From Gemmatimonadota bacterium (GTDB taxonomy: Bacteria; Gemmatimonadota; Gemmatimonadetes; Gemmatimonadales; Gemmatimonadaceae), in NCBI GenBank assembly GCA_040388625.1, contig JAZKBK010000006.1:1-64000 (forward strand): a DNA stretch of 64,000 nucleotides. Reading direction: 5' to 3'. Made by a program: the position numbers and the translations under genes. Positions 36,558 through 47,652 of the stretch are shown in pieces; within the stretch, counting starts at the first letter, position 1, and each line of letters starts with the position of its first letter. The notes under the pieces were generated by a model that was given only the letters and a program-made list of their open reading frames with translations, was not told the origin of the DNA and did not search any database.

Positions 36558-39500
36558 ATGAAACGGGGTCGTCTGACCATTGCATTGATTTCGGGAGCTT
36601 CGCTGCTCCTTACCGGACTCATCACCATCGCCGCGGTTCCTCCGCGTCACGTGACGCCCGCGCCGATAAAATCCGATCTGTTCGCCGGTCTCGTCTGGCG
36701 TAACCTCGGCCCCTTCCGCGGCGGACGCGTCTCCGCAGTCTCCGGCGCGATCGGTGAACCCGGTGTGTTCTACGCCGGCTATCCACTTGGCGGAGTCTGG
36801 AAGACAACCAACGACGGCCACACCTGGTTTCCGATCTTCGACGCCGTCAAGGAAGCGTCGTCGGTCGGCGCAATCGAAGTCGCTCCATCTGACACGAACG
36901 TGATCTACGTCGGAATGGGCGACATGATTACCGGCGGCGGAATCAATGAGGGTAACGGCGTCTACAAGTCGACGGATGCCGGCAAGACCTGGACTCACCT
37001 GGGGCTCGACGCGACCAAACAGATTCCATCGATCATCGTCGATCCGCACGACCCCAATACCGTGATGATCGCGGCGCAGGGTAACGTCCACGCCCATTCC
37101 GACATGCGCGGCGTATTCCGCAGCACCGACGGCGGCAGGACGTGGACAAAGACTCTGTACGTCGACGACTCCACCGGTATTCAGAAGCTGGCGCGCGCGT
37201 ACGATCAGCCCAACGTCATACTCGCAACCACAGTGCGGCACTACATCGCTCCCGGAATACCGAGCGCTAGCACGCCGCGCCCCGCTGGCGGCACCGCGCT
37301 GTACAAGTCGACCGACGACGGACTGACGTGGAAGGAGATCAAGGGCGGCGGGCTTCCCGCGCTGTCGGGCCGCACCTCGGTTGCGATCGCGATGCACACC
37401 AACGCGCAGCGCATGTACCTGGTCGAGAACTCCGGACTCTATCGCTCCGACGATGGCGGCACGAACTGGCGCCAGATGGACTCGACCGACAAGCGCATCG
37501 CCAATGGACAGGGCGGCTACAACTGCGGTGTGTACGTCAACTCGCAGAACCCCGACATCGTCTACGTGGTCAGCACGTCGAGTTACATCTCCACGGATGG
37601 CGGAAACACATTCACCGGTTTCAAGGGCGCACCTGGCGGCGACGATCCGCAGCAGATGTGGATCGATCCCACCAACGGCCAGCGTCTCTTCTTCGGCGAA
37701 GACCAGGGCGCAACGGTGTCACTCGACGGCGGACGCACGTGGAGCCCGTGGTACAATCAGTCGACCGAGCAGGTGTACCACATATCGACGGACAATTCAT
37801 TTCCGTACTGGGTATACGCGACGCAGCAGGACGCAGGCGCCGTTCGCACGCTGTCGCGCGGCAACCTGGGTGAGATCACCAGTCTCGACTGGAGCCCGGT
37901 ACCCGGATGGGAATGGGGCACCATTGTCCCGGATCCACTCAACCCGAAGATCGTCTACGCAAGCGGATCCGGCATCGTCAAGATCAGCTACCCCAGCGAG
38001 CAGTGGATCAACGTCAGCCCCGCTGCCGACCCGAATACGGAATCACGCACAACGTCGTCGCAACCGGTCATGTTCTCGCCGCTGAATCAGCACGAGCTCT
38101 TTGCCGCGTTCCAGTACGTCGCGTCGACTACCGATGGAGGCGTCACGTGGAAGAAGCTGAGCCCCGACCTGACTTACGCCAAGGGAGAATCGCCGCCAGC
38201 AGCGGGCGCAGGCCCGCGCGGCGAAGGCGCCGCAGCGCCCAATCGCAGCGCGATCGAATCCATGTCGGTTTCAGGCGCGGCCGCCGGAATGATCTGGGTC
38301 GGCACCAATAACGGACTCATCAAGCTGACCCGCAATCATGGTGCGACGTGGGAAGACGTCAGCATCGCGAATCTCCCGAATCGCGCTCGTGCCGACATCT
38401 CCGGAATCGATGCGTCGCATCAGGATCCGGCAACCGCGTACGTCGCAATCGATTATCACACGATCGGCGATTACAAGCCGTACTTCTACCGCACGCACGA
38501 TTACGGCAAAACGTGGACGCAGATCGTGAATGGAATGGCGACGGATCAGTCCAACGGCAGCTTTGCACGCGTCATTCGCAGCGATCCGAAGAAGCCCGGC
38601 CTGCTCTTCGCAGGTACCGAGAGCTCCATCTACGTCTCATTCGATGACGGCGACAACTGGCAGTCGCTGATGCTGAACCTGCCCAACACGTCGTACCGCG
38701 ACATCACGTTCCACGGCAACGATCTCATCGCCGGCACTTACGGCCGCGGAATCTGGGTGCTCGATGACTACACGGTGCTTCGTCAGATAACGCCCGCGAT
38801 TGCCGCCGAGCCCGTGCACTTCTTCAAGCCGGATGAGACGATTCGCGTTCGCCGCAATGTGAACGCCGATACTCCGTTCCCGCCGGAAGTCCCGCACGCG
38901 CTGAATCCACCCGATGGAGTAGTCTTCTACTACTCGCTCGCGTCCACTCCGTCGTCACCGGTGACACTCGAAGTGCTCGACGCATCCGGAAAGGTGGTTC
39001 GGCACATGTCGAGTGTTCCGGACAAGCCGGTGAAGGAAGCCGCCGTGCCGCCAGAGCCCAATTTCTGGATCGCGCCGCCCCAGGCGCTCTCCGCGAATGC
39101 GGGCACCAATCGCGGCAACTGGGACCTGCGTCACGATGCCCCGCCAGCCTTCACGCACAGCTTCGAGATCAACGCAAACCCGGGCCTCACACCCGCATCT
39201 CCCGAGGGCCCAATGGCTCCCCCGGGAACCTACACCCTCAGACTGAACGTGGACGGCAAGACTTACACGCAGACTGTGACCGTGAAGAACGATCCGCGCT
39301 CACCCGCGACCGTAGCAGCTGTAGTTGCTCAGCATGACCTGCTGATGAAGCTCGACGCCGGCGCGAAGGCGTCGTGGGACGGATACAATCAGGTCGAAGC
39401 GATGCGTACGGCCGTCGCGGCCCTGGCAAGCGCCAATCCGTCCGGGGAAGCAGCGTCGGCACTCAAGGCGTTCGACGCAAAGCTCGAGACGGTTGCGGGC

Positions 39501-39908
39501 TCGACGACCGGCGGACGCGGTTTCTCGCGTGGCGGCCCACCGCCACCGCCGAATTTCGTCCGTGTAAACGGAGTAATGGGACGCGAGCTTGGCGCGCTCG
39601 ACAACGGCGACATGGCCCCCACGGCTGCCACGCTTCGTGGATACGCCGCGGACTGCGCACAGTTGGCGACAGTGCTCAGGAACTGGCAGGCAGTTAACAG
39701 CAAGGATCTGCCTGCGCTCAATGCCACTCTGGCGAAGAGCAACATCGCGCCGGTGCACGCGGCTTCTTCACCGCCGTCGATCCCGGCCTGTGGTGCCGGT
39801 CTCTCCGCACACGATAAACGAACGGTGGAAACCCACACCGGCACTACGGTGTCTCACTCCAAGGCCGACGAAGATGGGGACGGCGATGAGGGACCAGATC
39901 CGGCATAG
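36558..39908 (+). CDS. Large exported BNR/sortilin-like beta-propeller protein
   Basis: A 1116-aa secreted or periplasmic protein with an N-terminal hydrophobic signal (LTIALISGASLLLTGLITIAA). The first 750 or so residues hold many BNR/Asp-box repeats (GGVWKTTNDGHTW, GVYKSTDAGKTW, GVFRSTDGGRTW, ALYKSTDDGLTW, LYRSDDGGTNW, YISTDGGNTF, VASTDGGVTW), the signature of VPS10/sortilin-type propellers often labelled glycosyl hydrolase in databases. A beta-rich C-terminal region (about 760-950) and a helical, Asp/Glu-rich tail follow. No glycosidase catalytic residues are evident. The substrate is unknown; proteolysis or peptide binding has been suggested for relatives. Confidence 0.88.
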   Translation: MKRGRLTIALISGASLLLTGLITIAAVPPRHVTPAPIKSDLFAGLVWRNLGPFRGGRVSAVSGAIGEPGVFYAGYPLGGVWKTTNDGHTWFPIFDAVKEASSVGAIEVAPSDTNVIYVGMGDMITGGGINEGNGVYKSTDAGKTWTHLGLDATKQIPSIIVDPHDPNTVMIAAQGNVHAHSDMRGVFRSTDGGRTWTKTLYVDDSTGIQKLARAYDQPNVILATTVRHYIAPGIPSASTPRPAGGTALYKSTDDGLTWKEIKGGGLPALSGRTSVAIAMHTNAQRMYLVENSGLYRSDDGGTNWRQMDSTDKRIANGQGGYNCGVYVNSQNPDIVYVVSTSSYISTDGGNTFTGFKGAPGGDDPQQMWIDPTNGQRLFFGEDQGATVSLDGGRTWSPWYNQSTEQVYHISTDNSFPYWVYATQQDAGAVRTLSRGNLGEITSLDWSPVPGWEWGTIVPDPLNPKIVYASGSGIVKISYPSEQWINVSPAADPNTESRTTSSQPVMFSPLNQHELFAAFQYVASTTDGGVTWKKLSPDLTYAKGESPPAAGAGPRGEGAAAPNRSAIESMSVSGAAAGMIWVGTNNGLIKLTRNHGATWEDVSIANLPNRARADISGIDASHQDPATAYVAIDYHTIGDYKPYFYRTHDYGKTWTQIVNGMATDQSNGSFARVIRSDPKKPGLLFAGTESSIYVSFDDGDNWQSLMLNLPNTSYRDITFHGNDLIAGTYGRGIWVLDDYTVLRQITPAIAAEPVHFFKPDETIRVRRNVNADTPFPPEVPHALNPPDGVVFYYSLASTPSSPVTLEVLDASGKVVRHMSSVPDKPVKEAAVPPEPNFWIAPPQALSANAGTNRGNWDLRHDAPPAFTHSFEINANPGLTPASPEGPMAPPGTYTLRLNVDGKTYTQTVTVKNDPRSPATVAAVVAQHDLLMKLDAGAKASWDGYNQVEAMRTAVAALASANPSGEAASALKAFDAKLETVAGSTTGGRGFSRGGPPPPPNFVRVNGVMGRELGALDNGDMAPTAATLRGYAADCAQLATVLRNWQAVNSKDLPALNATLAKSNIAPVHAASSPPSIPACGAGLSAHDKRTVETHTGTTVSHSKADEDGDGDEGPDPA

Positions 39909-39966
39909 GACACGCTCAGGATCCACACGTATTATTCGGCAGTGATGCCGTCAACGGAGGGAATCC

Positions 39967-40245
39967 ATGGATCCTGATGCAATAACCTTTGCGTTCGTGA
40001 TGGTCGTGTGCGTGCTGTCGCTCGGCTGCCTTGCGGTCATCGGGACGTGGACGTTCCGCGCGTTCCGTGGCCACAAGGATCCCGAGCGTCTTCCGCAGCA
40101 GAATTACGACGAGCGATTCGCTCAGCTTCAACAGTCGGTCGATGCGATCGCCGTTGAAGTTGAGCGAATCGCGGAAGGGCAACGCTTCAGCACGAGGCTG
40201 CTCAGCGAGGGTGCACGCGTACCCGTCGACATGGAGGATAGATGA
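39967..40245 (+). CDS. Small single-span membrane protein
   Basis: A 92-aa protein with GGAGGG six bases before its ATG. One N-terminal membrane helix (ITFAFVMVVCVLSLGCLAVIGTWTF) is followed by a charged stretch. A predicted coiled coil (DERFAQLQQSVDAIAVEVERIAEGQRF) and a short tail complete it. The layout resembles small phage-shock/PspB-like proteins, but I cannot assign a family. The stop overlaps the next small gene (ATGA), indicating a two-gene unit. Confidence 0.75.
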   Translation: MDPDAITFAFVMVVCVLSLGCLAVIGTWTFRAFRGHKDPERLPQQNYDERFAQLQQSVDAIAVEVERIAEGQRFSTRLLSEGARVPVDMEDR

Positions 40246-40448
40246 GCTATAGCGGAGACGTTTACGACAACGAGCCGCGCCGCCGCGGACCGGTCAACCG
40301 AACGATGCAGGCAGCCAAGGCGGGAGCCAGCTTCGGCTCCGCCCTGGCGATCGTCATTTCATGGAGCGAGCACCACTCCATCATCTGGGCCATCATCCAG
40401 GGCTTCTTCTCCTGGTTCTATGTCGTCTATTACGCACTGACGCGATAG
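40242..40448 (+). CDS. Small membrane protein, partner of the preceding gene
   Basis: A 68-aa protein with a charged N-terminus (DNEPRRRGPVN) and one or two hydrophobic segments (AGASFGSALAIVISW; SIIWAIIQGFFSWFYVVYYAL). It looks like the small integral proteins found in many phyla with a WxxxxGxxxWxYxxYY end. Its ATG overlaps the previous stop. The last 90 bases are also read on the opposite strand as the C-terminal end of the PEP-mutase-like gene. Confidence 0.7.
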   Translation: MSYSGDVYDNEPRRRGPVNRTMQAAKAGASFGSALAIVISWSEHHSIIWAIIQGFFSWFYVVYYALTR

Positions 40449-41288
40449 CGCCTCCGTGAAGAGCGAGTCCATCTCGGCGTAATCGACTGCATCGGCCAGG
40501 AATCCGGCGAAGCTTCCACACGATAATGCCCGAGCGGCGCGCTGCACCGCAGCAGCAGCCGCTCGCGCTATCCCGGATCCGACACTCACGCGCGCGACAC
40601 CCAACTTCTCGAGGGCCCGAACGTCGGGCCCGCTGGCGCTCGCAAGCACATTGACTGGCAAACCCGCGTGTTTCACGATGTCACGTATGACGTCCGGACT
40701 CCGCACGCGTGGCACGAACACGCAATCCGCGCCGGCAGCGCGAAACACATCCAACCGCTCGAGACAACGCTCCAGCCGCGTCTCTTCATGACCGACGGAG
40801 AGCCAGAACACGTCGGTTCGTGCGTTCACGACCGCGCCGTCACGGAGACCTGCGCCGCTGTCCGCTGCCTCCCGCGCAGCAGCTATCCGCTCGCGTTGGA
40901 GTGATATCTCGAACAACGGTGAATCGCCGCCATCGCCAGTTGCATCCTCGATGTTCACGCCAACAGCACCGGCGTCGATCGCCAGCCGCACCGTTTCTGC
41001 GACAGATGCCGGCGAAGCGCCGTACCCCGCTTCGATGTCGGCCGTTACAGGCAGGCTCGTAGCAGACGCGATTCGCTCGACCGCCGCAAGCATCTCATCG
41101 CGCGGAATCCTCTGTCCGTCGGGATATCCGAGCGACCATGCGATCCCCGCGCTCGTCGTCCCGACACAGTCGAATCCAGCCATCTCAAAGAGACGCGCGC
41201 TGACCGCGTCCCATGCGTTAGGAACTACGAGAATGATTGGAGCGTGATGTAGAGCGCGGAAAGCCGCGGCGCGGGAGTGAGATGTCAT
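40359..41288 (-). CDS. Isocitrate lyase / PEP mutase family protein
   Basis: A 309-aa TIM-barrel enzyme of the phosphoenolpyruvate mutase/2-methylisocitrate lyase superfamily. It has substrate-loop residues GTTSAGIAWSLGYPDG, metal-binding DIEAGYGASP, GVNIEDATGDG and VVNARTDVFW, so it is probably a C-C or P-C lyase or mutase. The substrate is unknown. The last 30 or so residues (after ALSRQCVIDD) extend past the fold and overlap a convergent small gene by 90 bp. It is divergent from an ArsR-type regulator 53 bp away, its most plausible regulator. Confidence 0.85.
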   Translation of the reverse strand: MTSHSRAAAFRALHHAPIILVVPNAWDAVSARLFEMAGFDCVGTTSAGIAWSLGYPDGQRIPRDEMLAAVERIASATSLPVTADIEAGYGASPASVAETVRLAIDAGAVGVNIEDATGDGGDSPLFEISLQRERIAAAREAADSGAGLRDGAVVNARTDVFWLSVGHEETRLERCLERLDVFRAAGADCVFVPRVRSPDVIRDIVKHAGLPVNVLASASGPDVRALEKLGVARVSVGSGIARAAAAAVQRAARALSCGSFAGFLADAVDYAEMDSLFTEALSRQCVIDDIEPGEEALDDGPDDGVVLAP

Positions 41289-41341
41289 CGTCCGGGAAGA
41301 TTAGCCTTCCCCTGCGGCCATGCTTCGGTTACCATCGAAGT

Positions 41342-42046
41342 ATGCCCGACACGCCCGACATGGCCTTCGTGGCCGGTGCAATTGCCGACCCTACCCGGGG
41401 CCGCATGCTTATGTCCCTCATGCGCGGCCACGCTCTCACAGCCACGGAACTGGCCCTGGATGGCGGCGTGACAGCATCGACAGCGAGCAGCCACCTTGGG
41501 CGCCTGATGGACGCCGGGCTCGTCTCAGTGACACGCCAGGGCCGCCACCGCTACTTCCGAATTGCGCGTCCCGAAGTCGCCGAAATGCTCGAAGGGATGG
41601 CCAATCTGGCTACTTCCGGTGGCTCCACGATCACGACCGGCCCACGGGATCCCGCCCTCCGCCACGCCCGCGTCTGTTACGACCATCTTGCCGGCGAGAC
41701 CGCCGTCCGGCTTCTCGTGCGCATGAGGGAGCAGGAGCTGCTGATCGGCGACGATGAGTCGTTAGTGCTCAGCCCGCGCGGGGAGACATGGGCGGCCGCA
41801 CTTGGAATCGATCTCCCCGCTCTGCGCACCAGACGACGGATGCTGTGTCGTCCTTGCCTCGACTGGAGCGAGCGACGCACCCACCTCGCGGGCTCACTGG
41901 GCGCCGCGATCCTCGAGCGCATGGTGGCGCTACGTTACGTGCGCCGAACGTCCGGTCGTGCAATTACGCTTTCCGAGAATGGTGCGCGGCTCATCGACCG
42001 CCCCGATACGTTCATTCGCGACAAACTCCTGTGTCGCGCGGTGTGA
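41342..42046 (+). CDS. ArsR-family winged-helix regulator
   Basis: A 234-aa protein. The N-terminal 95 or so residues are an ArsR-type winged helix (MAFVAGAIADPTRGRMLMSLM, recognition helix TASTASSHLGRLMDAGLVSVTRQGRHRYFRI). The extension (about 100-234) resembles larger ArsR relatives with an effector region. It contains CRPCLDWSERRTHLAGSLGAAIL, and CxxC could bind metal. ATG 41342 is preferred over an in-frame upstream start at 41237 inside the divergent gene. The shared 53-bp intergenic region suggests control of the PEP-mutase-like gene. It could also be the unlinked regulator of acr3, but nothing in the sequence shows this. Confidence 0.85.
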   Translation: MPDTPDMAFVAGAIADPTRGRMLMSLMRGHALTATELALDGGVTASTASSHLGRLMDAGLVSVTRQGRHRYFRIARPEVAEMLEGMANLATSGGSTITTGPRDPALRHARVCYDHLAGETAVRLLVRMREQELLIGDDESLVLSPRGETWAAALGIDLPALRTRRRMLCRPCLDWSERRTHLAGSLGAAILERMVALRYVRRTSGRAITLSENGARLIDRPDTFIRDKLLCRAV

Positions 42047-42052
42047 TGTCCG

Positions 42053-43879
<1,827 letters not shown>

Positions 43880-43984
43880 GAATATTTATGTCTTGTTTGG
43901 GGAACGCCACTCGAATTCGGGCGGCTGCGACATCCTGCCCAATTTAGGGGCCGCGCACTTGGGTTGCTACGCCAGGATGCTGAA

Positions 43985-44020
43985 CGGGCGGATGATCGAC
44001 TGGGACCGATCGTCCGCCCG
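43985..44020. other. Stem-loop between glmS and the secreted-protein gene
   Basis: CGGGCGGA (43985-43992) and TCCGCCCG (44013-44020) pair, with inner GATCG/CGATC extending the stem. It lies just after the stop of the upstream minus-strand gene and may mark its transcript end; there is no T-run. The rest of this 163-bp gap shows nothing else recognisable. Confidence 0.5.
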
Positions 44021-44042
44021 CTGAGGCTCAATTACACCGTTC

Positions 44043-45341
44043 CTAGTGATCCTGTTTCGCTGGCATGCTGCTTCCCTTGCTTGGTGCCGGCAGCTGGCCG
44101 ACCGCGGGGGCGCTTCGCATCGGCGGCGGACTCGAGCCCATCGGTCGAGGCGCCTCGAATCTAGGCGCCGCCCGCTGATGCTCGCCCATGCCAGGGTTGG
44201 GGGAGAACCCGGGGTTCGGCGGAAGTCCGGGATTGGGCGAAAGTCCGGGATTGGGCGAAAGCCGCGGGTTGGGCGCCAGCGTCGGCGATCCGCCAATACG
44301 GGCGTCCGGGTGCTGATGCCGCCACTCCTGTCTCTGGTCCGGCGAATATGGCGTGCGCAGACCGTTGTCTTGGCGCCGCGCACGATCGTGCGCTCGTCCG
44401 GACCCCTCGAACAGCTGCACCTGAGAGCCCTCCGCCGCGGCCGACGTAGCGGCCTGCGCCACAGCCGCATCACCATTGGCTGCGGTGATGATCATCGGTC
44501 CCTGCCCCTCACCTGTCCGCGCCCGTGCAGCACGTTGCTGGGCGGCAGCTGCGCGATCACCGACGATAGTTGGAAGAACCGTTGGCGCATTGGCGAAGGA
44601 AGGCGACGCGGACTGCGCATCCGCCGCAGCCGTGCGCTGCGGCGGACGCAGTACCTGCGCGACCGGAAGAACGTGCTGCTGGCCCGGACACCCGGAGAAC
44701 GGGTAGTCGATCGGAACCTCGCGAGCCGTGCCATCCGCGCACAGAACGCGGGCGAGTTGCGTCCGTCCACGCGCACTGCCATCGACGCTCGGCCACAGGA
44801 TGTACACGTCGGAATCCCACGAGTCGTCGTCGCCCAGAGAGACCGCATTGTTGAGCAGAGCGTCGAATGCGACGTCGGAATAGAATGACCGCGATTCCTT
44901 TTCGCCGACTGCGGATGCGAGAGTCATCGGCTTGTGTACGTAACGCGCTACATCGAGCGGGTGCCTCGATGCGACCATGTAGAGATACACCGGTCCGTTA
45001 CCGTGAGCGAGTGGCCCGAGAACAACGTTGTAGACGTCGTTGTCGAACGACGCGCCGATCAGCTCGTCGCTGTTGTATCCGGACCTGTGCAGTTTTTCAC
45101 GTTGATCGACCAGCGGATACAGCAGCCGCACACCTGCGCCCGGATAAACGAGGAACGCAGCAACGTATGCAGGTTCGCTCAGCACGTAACGGATCGGCTG
45201 ATGTGTCTCCGGTGACGGGGGCAGCAGCATCAGCGTGAGACCCTGCCCTCCCTGACCCGGCAACCGGTCGCTGGTGCTGGCCTGCGCACCAAGCGCGCCG
45301 GCCAGCAGTGGGACGCAGGCAATAAGTGCTGTCATCCTCAT
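44043..45341 (-). CDS. Exported protein with DUF4384-like domain and Pro/Asn repeats
   Basis: A protein of about 432 aa with a signal peptide (MRMTALIACVPLLAGALGAQA). The N-terminal part (about 40-180) has features like the DUF4384 beta-fold (YVLSEPAYVAAFLVYPGAGVRLLYPL, then DELIGASFDND), a domain found in surface or effector proteins. The C-terminal 180 residues are low-complexity and lack fold-like sequence. They contain PNPRLSPNPGLSPNPG-type repeats (44199-44276) and Arg/His-rich segments. An in-frame start at 45398 exists; 45341 fits the signal peptide. The DUF4384 assignment is tentative. It lies between glmS and glmM but shows no peptidoglycan motif. Confidence 0.72.
   Translation of the reverse strand: MRMTALIACVPLLAGALGAQASTSDRLPGQGGQGLTLMLLPPSPETHQPIRYVLSEPAYVAAFLVYPGAGVRLLYPLVDQREKLHRSGYNSDELIGASFDNDVYNVVLGPLAHGNGPVYLYMVASRHPLDVARYVHKPMTLASAVGEKESRSFYSDVAFDALLNNAVSLGDDDSWDSDVYILWPSVDGSARGRTQLARVLCADGTAREVPIDYPFSGCPGQQHVLPVAQVLRPPQRTAAADAQSASPSFANAPTVLPTIVGDRAAAAQQRAARARTGEGQGPMIITAANGDAAVAQAATSAAAEGSQVQLFEGSGRAHDRARRQDNGLRTPYSPDQRQEWRHQHPDARIGGSPTLAPNPRLSPNPGLSPNPGLPPNPGFSPNPGMGEHQRAAPRFEAPRPMGSSPPPMRSAPAVGQLPAPSKGSSMPAKQDH
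44199..44276. repeat. 18-bp in-frame tandem repeats encoding (P/S)PNPG(L/F)
   Basis: Near-identical units such as GTCCGGGATTGGGCGAAA recur three to four times, encoding a Ser/Pro-Pro-Asn-Pro-Gly-Leu motif on the minus strand. It is a candidate length-variable tract. Confidence 0.75.
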
Positions 45342-45470
45342 AACCGCCTCGTGGGTAGATCCATCTGTCCCCAACTCAGGGCAATCTGCGTGCCCCACGG
45401 CATCATCCTTCTCTTGAATAGTACGCGCGAATTGTGAAAATGCTACACGAAATTCTGCTCGGATTTCAAC

Positions 45471-46850
45471 TCACGAATTTGACAGCTTCTCGACAGCTTC
45501 TCTACCCGCACGAATGAGCGCTTGCGCCTCGGCGTGCGTCGGCGCTTCAGCTATGACGCGCACGATCGGCTCGGTGCCCGATGGCCTTACGTGAACCCAT
45601 CGATCACGCCACGATAGTCGCATTCCGTCCTGCGTATCGATGTTCGCATCGGGAAATGCGGCGCGAAGACTCCTGTATACAGAATCCAGAGGTGCCGACG
45701 GAAGTTCGAGCTTGTCCTTCACGATCGAGTAACGCGGATACTCGCTCACGATCGCTGAGAGCGGACGGTTTTCCTGATGCAGCAACTGCAGGATCAATGC
45801 GACCCCGACCGGTGCGTCGCGTCCGAGATGCATCTCGGTGAGAATGACTCCGCCGTTTCCTTCACCGCCGATGGCCGCCTTCTCACTCCGCATGCGTGTC
45901 GCGACGTTCACTTCTCCGACGGGAGCGCGCACAACAGTGCGTCCCGCACGCTCGGCTACATCATCAACAATTCTGCTGGTCGAGAGATTCGTTACAACGG
46001 GACCTTCGCGATGTCCGAGCACCACGCTCGCCGCGAGTGCGAGCGTGTAGTCCTCGCCGATCGCCTTGCCATCGTTTGACACGAGCGCGAGACGGTCGAC
46101 GTCCGGATCGACTGCGAATCCCACCACTGCGCCGCTGCTACGCACAAGCGCCTCGAGCTCGCCGAGATTCTCGGCGACCGGTTCCGGTGGACGTGGGAAG
46201 CGGCCATCGACTTCCATGTTGATCGACGATACCTGGCAGCCGAGTCTGTCGAGCAGATTCGGCATGAAACGACCACCTGCACCACGCACACAATCGAGCG
46301 CGACGTGAAAATTGCGTCCACGAATGCCTTCGACGTCTATGAATGGCAGAGCGAGGATCGCGCTGATGTGTCGCTCGATCGCAGCGTCATCACGCTCGAT
46401 GCTGCCGAGTCTGTCCCATGTTGCACGTGGGAAACTGCTCTCGACCACTGCGCGCATCTCGCGCGCTTCATCACCGTCGAGAAACAGCCCGGAAGATCCG
46501 ATGAACTTGAGCGCATTCCACTCTATCGGGTTGTGGCTCGCCGTAATGCCGAGTCCGCCGGCTGCGTGGTGATGCTCGACCGCGAGCTGAATCGTAGGGG
46601 TCGGCACGATGCCGATGTCGATGATCCGGGCGCCCACACTTTCCAGGGCAGCGATCACCGCATGATGAAACATCGGTCCGCTCACCCGGCTGTCGCGGCC
46701 GAGTACGATCGTTTTTTTCGATGGGTCGCGCGAAAGCGCCCAACTGCCGAATCCGGCGGCGAATCTGGATATGATCTCCGGCGTCAACGCCTCGCCGACG
46801 CGCCCGCGCACACCGGACACGCTTACCATCAAGCCTGGATAGGATGTCAT
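45471..46850 (-). CDS. glmM: Phosphoglucosamine mutase
   Basis: Interconverts GlcN-6-P and GlcN-1-P for UDP-GlcNAc synthesis. From ATG 46850 it is 459 aa. The alpha-D-phosphohexomutase signatures are VSGVRGRVGE near the start, active-site Ser in TASHNPIEWNALK, the metal loop DPDVDRLAL, the sugar loop GEGNGGVILTEMHLGRDA and the phosphate-binding RPSGTEPIVRV. An in-frame start at 46898 adds 16 non-conserved residues. The SASHNP-type sequence alone does not exclude a phosphomannomutase, but the nearby glmS favours GlmM. Confidence 0.88.
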   Translation of the reverse strand: MTSYPGLMVSVSGVRGRVGEALTPEIISRFAAGFGSWALSRDPSKKTIVLGRDSRVSGPMFHHAVIAALESVGARIIDIGIVPTPTIQLAVEHHHAAGGLGITASHNPIEWNALKFIGSSGLFLDGDEAREMRAVVESSFPRATWDRLGSIERDDAAIERHISAILALPFIDVEGIRGRNFHVALDCVRGAGGRFMPNLLDRLGCQVSSINMEVDGRFPRPPEPVAENLGELEALVRSSGAVVGFAVDPDVDRLALVSNDGKAIGEDYTLALAASVVLGHREGPVVTNLSTSRIVDDVAERAGRTVVRAPVGEVNVATRMRSEKAAIGGEGNGGVILTEMHLGRDAPVGVALILQLLHQENRPLSAIVSEYPRYSIVKDKLELPSAPLDSVYRSLRAAFPDANIDTQDGMRLSWRDRWVHVRPSGTEPIVRVIAEAPTHAEAQALIRAGREAVEKLSNS

Positions 46851-46954
46851 GTCTGTGAAAAAGCTGATGCCCGCGCGAAAGGCACGGGCATCAGTCAAAT
46901 CTACGTAGTATGGCGAAGAACCGAACCCATACGCTTATGGGTCACGCGATCGAT

Positions 46955-47551
46955 CTACTTGCGACGACGCACCATCGGCACGAGGCCGATGAGGCCGGTC
47001 GCGAGGAGAGCCATGGAGCCTGGCTCGGGCGTGGACGTGATGGATCCCGCCGTGTAGAGCAGTGTTCCCTGCACCTGCGCCGAGCCTTCGCTCGGGAACA
47101 CGTGATCGGCGACCGAGAGCTGCAACGTGCCACCATCACCGTACGTGAACACGTTCTGCAGTCCGTTGTTGGTGAAGTCGAGCGTCACGTTGTTGGCGCC
47201 CTGAAGCTTGCCCGAAACAGTCGCGGCATCGTTCTGCGTCACGCCGGGCGGATTGGTGAACGCCAGCCACAGGTTGAAGTTGTCGTTGACACCCGATCCC
47301 GTGTTTGGTCCGGTTACGCCGAACAGACCGAGGTTCACAGTCTGGGCAACTCCACTGGTGAGACTGTAGGAGCTGCTTCCCGCGCCGGTGAAGCTGAAGA
47401 AGCCGTCAGCGGACGAGTGCGTGCAGCCGCTGGTCGGAGTGCCGGCAAAACAGCCGGTGGTGCTGAACGTTACCGACTGCTGGGCGCTGGCGGACGCAGC
47501 GGTCATCACAGCAAAGGCTGCAGCGGTGGCGATCTTGGTGGCAAATCCCAT
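46955..47551 (-). CDS. PEP-CTERM sorting-signal protein
   Basis: A 198-aa exported protein. From ATG 47551 the signal peptide is MGFATKIATAAAFAVMTAASASAQ. The middle is Gly/Ser/Thr/Asn-rich, as in exopolysaccharide-associated PEP-CTERM proteins. The C-terminus is a textbook PEP-CTERM tail: TPEPGSMALLATGLIGLVPMVRRRK, i.e. Pro-Glu-Pro, a hydrophobic helix and a basic end, recognised by exosortase. No exosortase or EPS cluster is present here. Extending the start to 47650 would place 33 non-signal residues ahead of the leader. Confidence 0.9.
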   Translation of the reverse strand: MGFATKIATAAAFAVMTAASASAQQSVTFSTTGCFAGTPTSGCTHSSADGFFSFTGAGSSSYSLTSGVAQTVNLGLFGVTGPNTGSGVNDNFNLWLAFTNPPGVTQNDAATVSGKLQGANNVTLDFTNNGLQNVFTYGDGGTLQLSVADHVFPSEGSAQVQGTLLYTAGSITSTPEPGSMALLATGLIGLVPMVRRRK

Positions 47552-47652
47552 CTGGTCGCTCCATGTAGTTTGAATTTCGTGTCGCCTGCAGATCCAGGTG
47601 ACACACACATGCTGTAGCGCTGCTGCAACGGAAGTGTCGCGCACGAACAACA

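Noticed and set aside
41342-42046. ArsR-like protein as the arsenic regulator of acr3
   Set aside because: It is 9 kb from acr3, divergent from a PEP-mutase-like gene, and nothing in the sequence links it to the acr3 operators.
43880-44042. Possible glmS ribozyme or riboswitch upstream of glmS
   Set aside because: The 163-bp gap is short and shows only one GC-rich hairpin belonging to the preceding gene; no ribozyme core was recognised.
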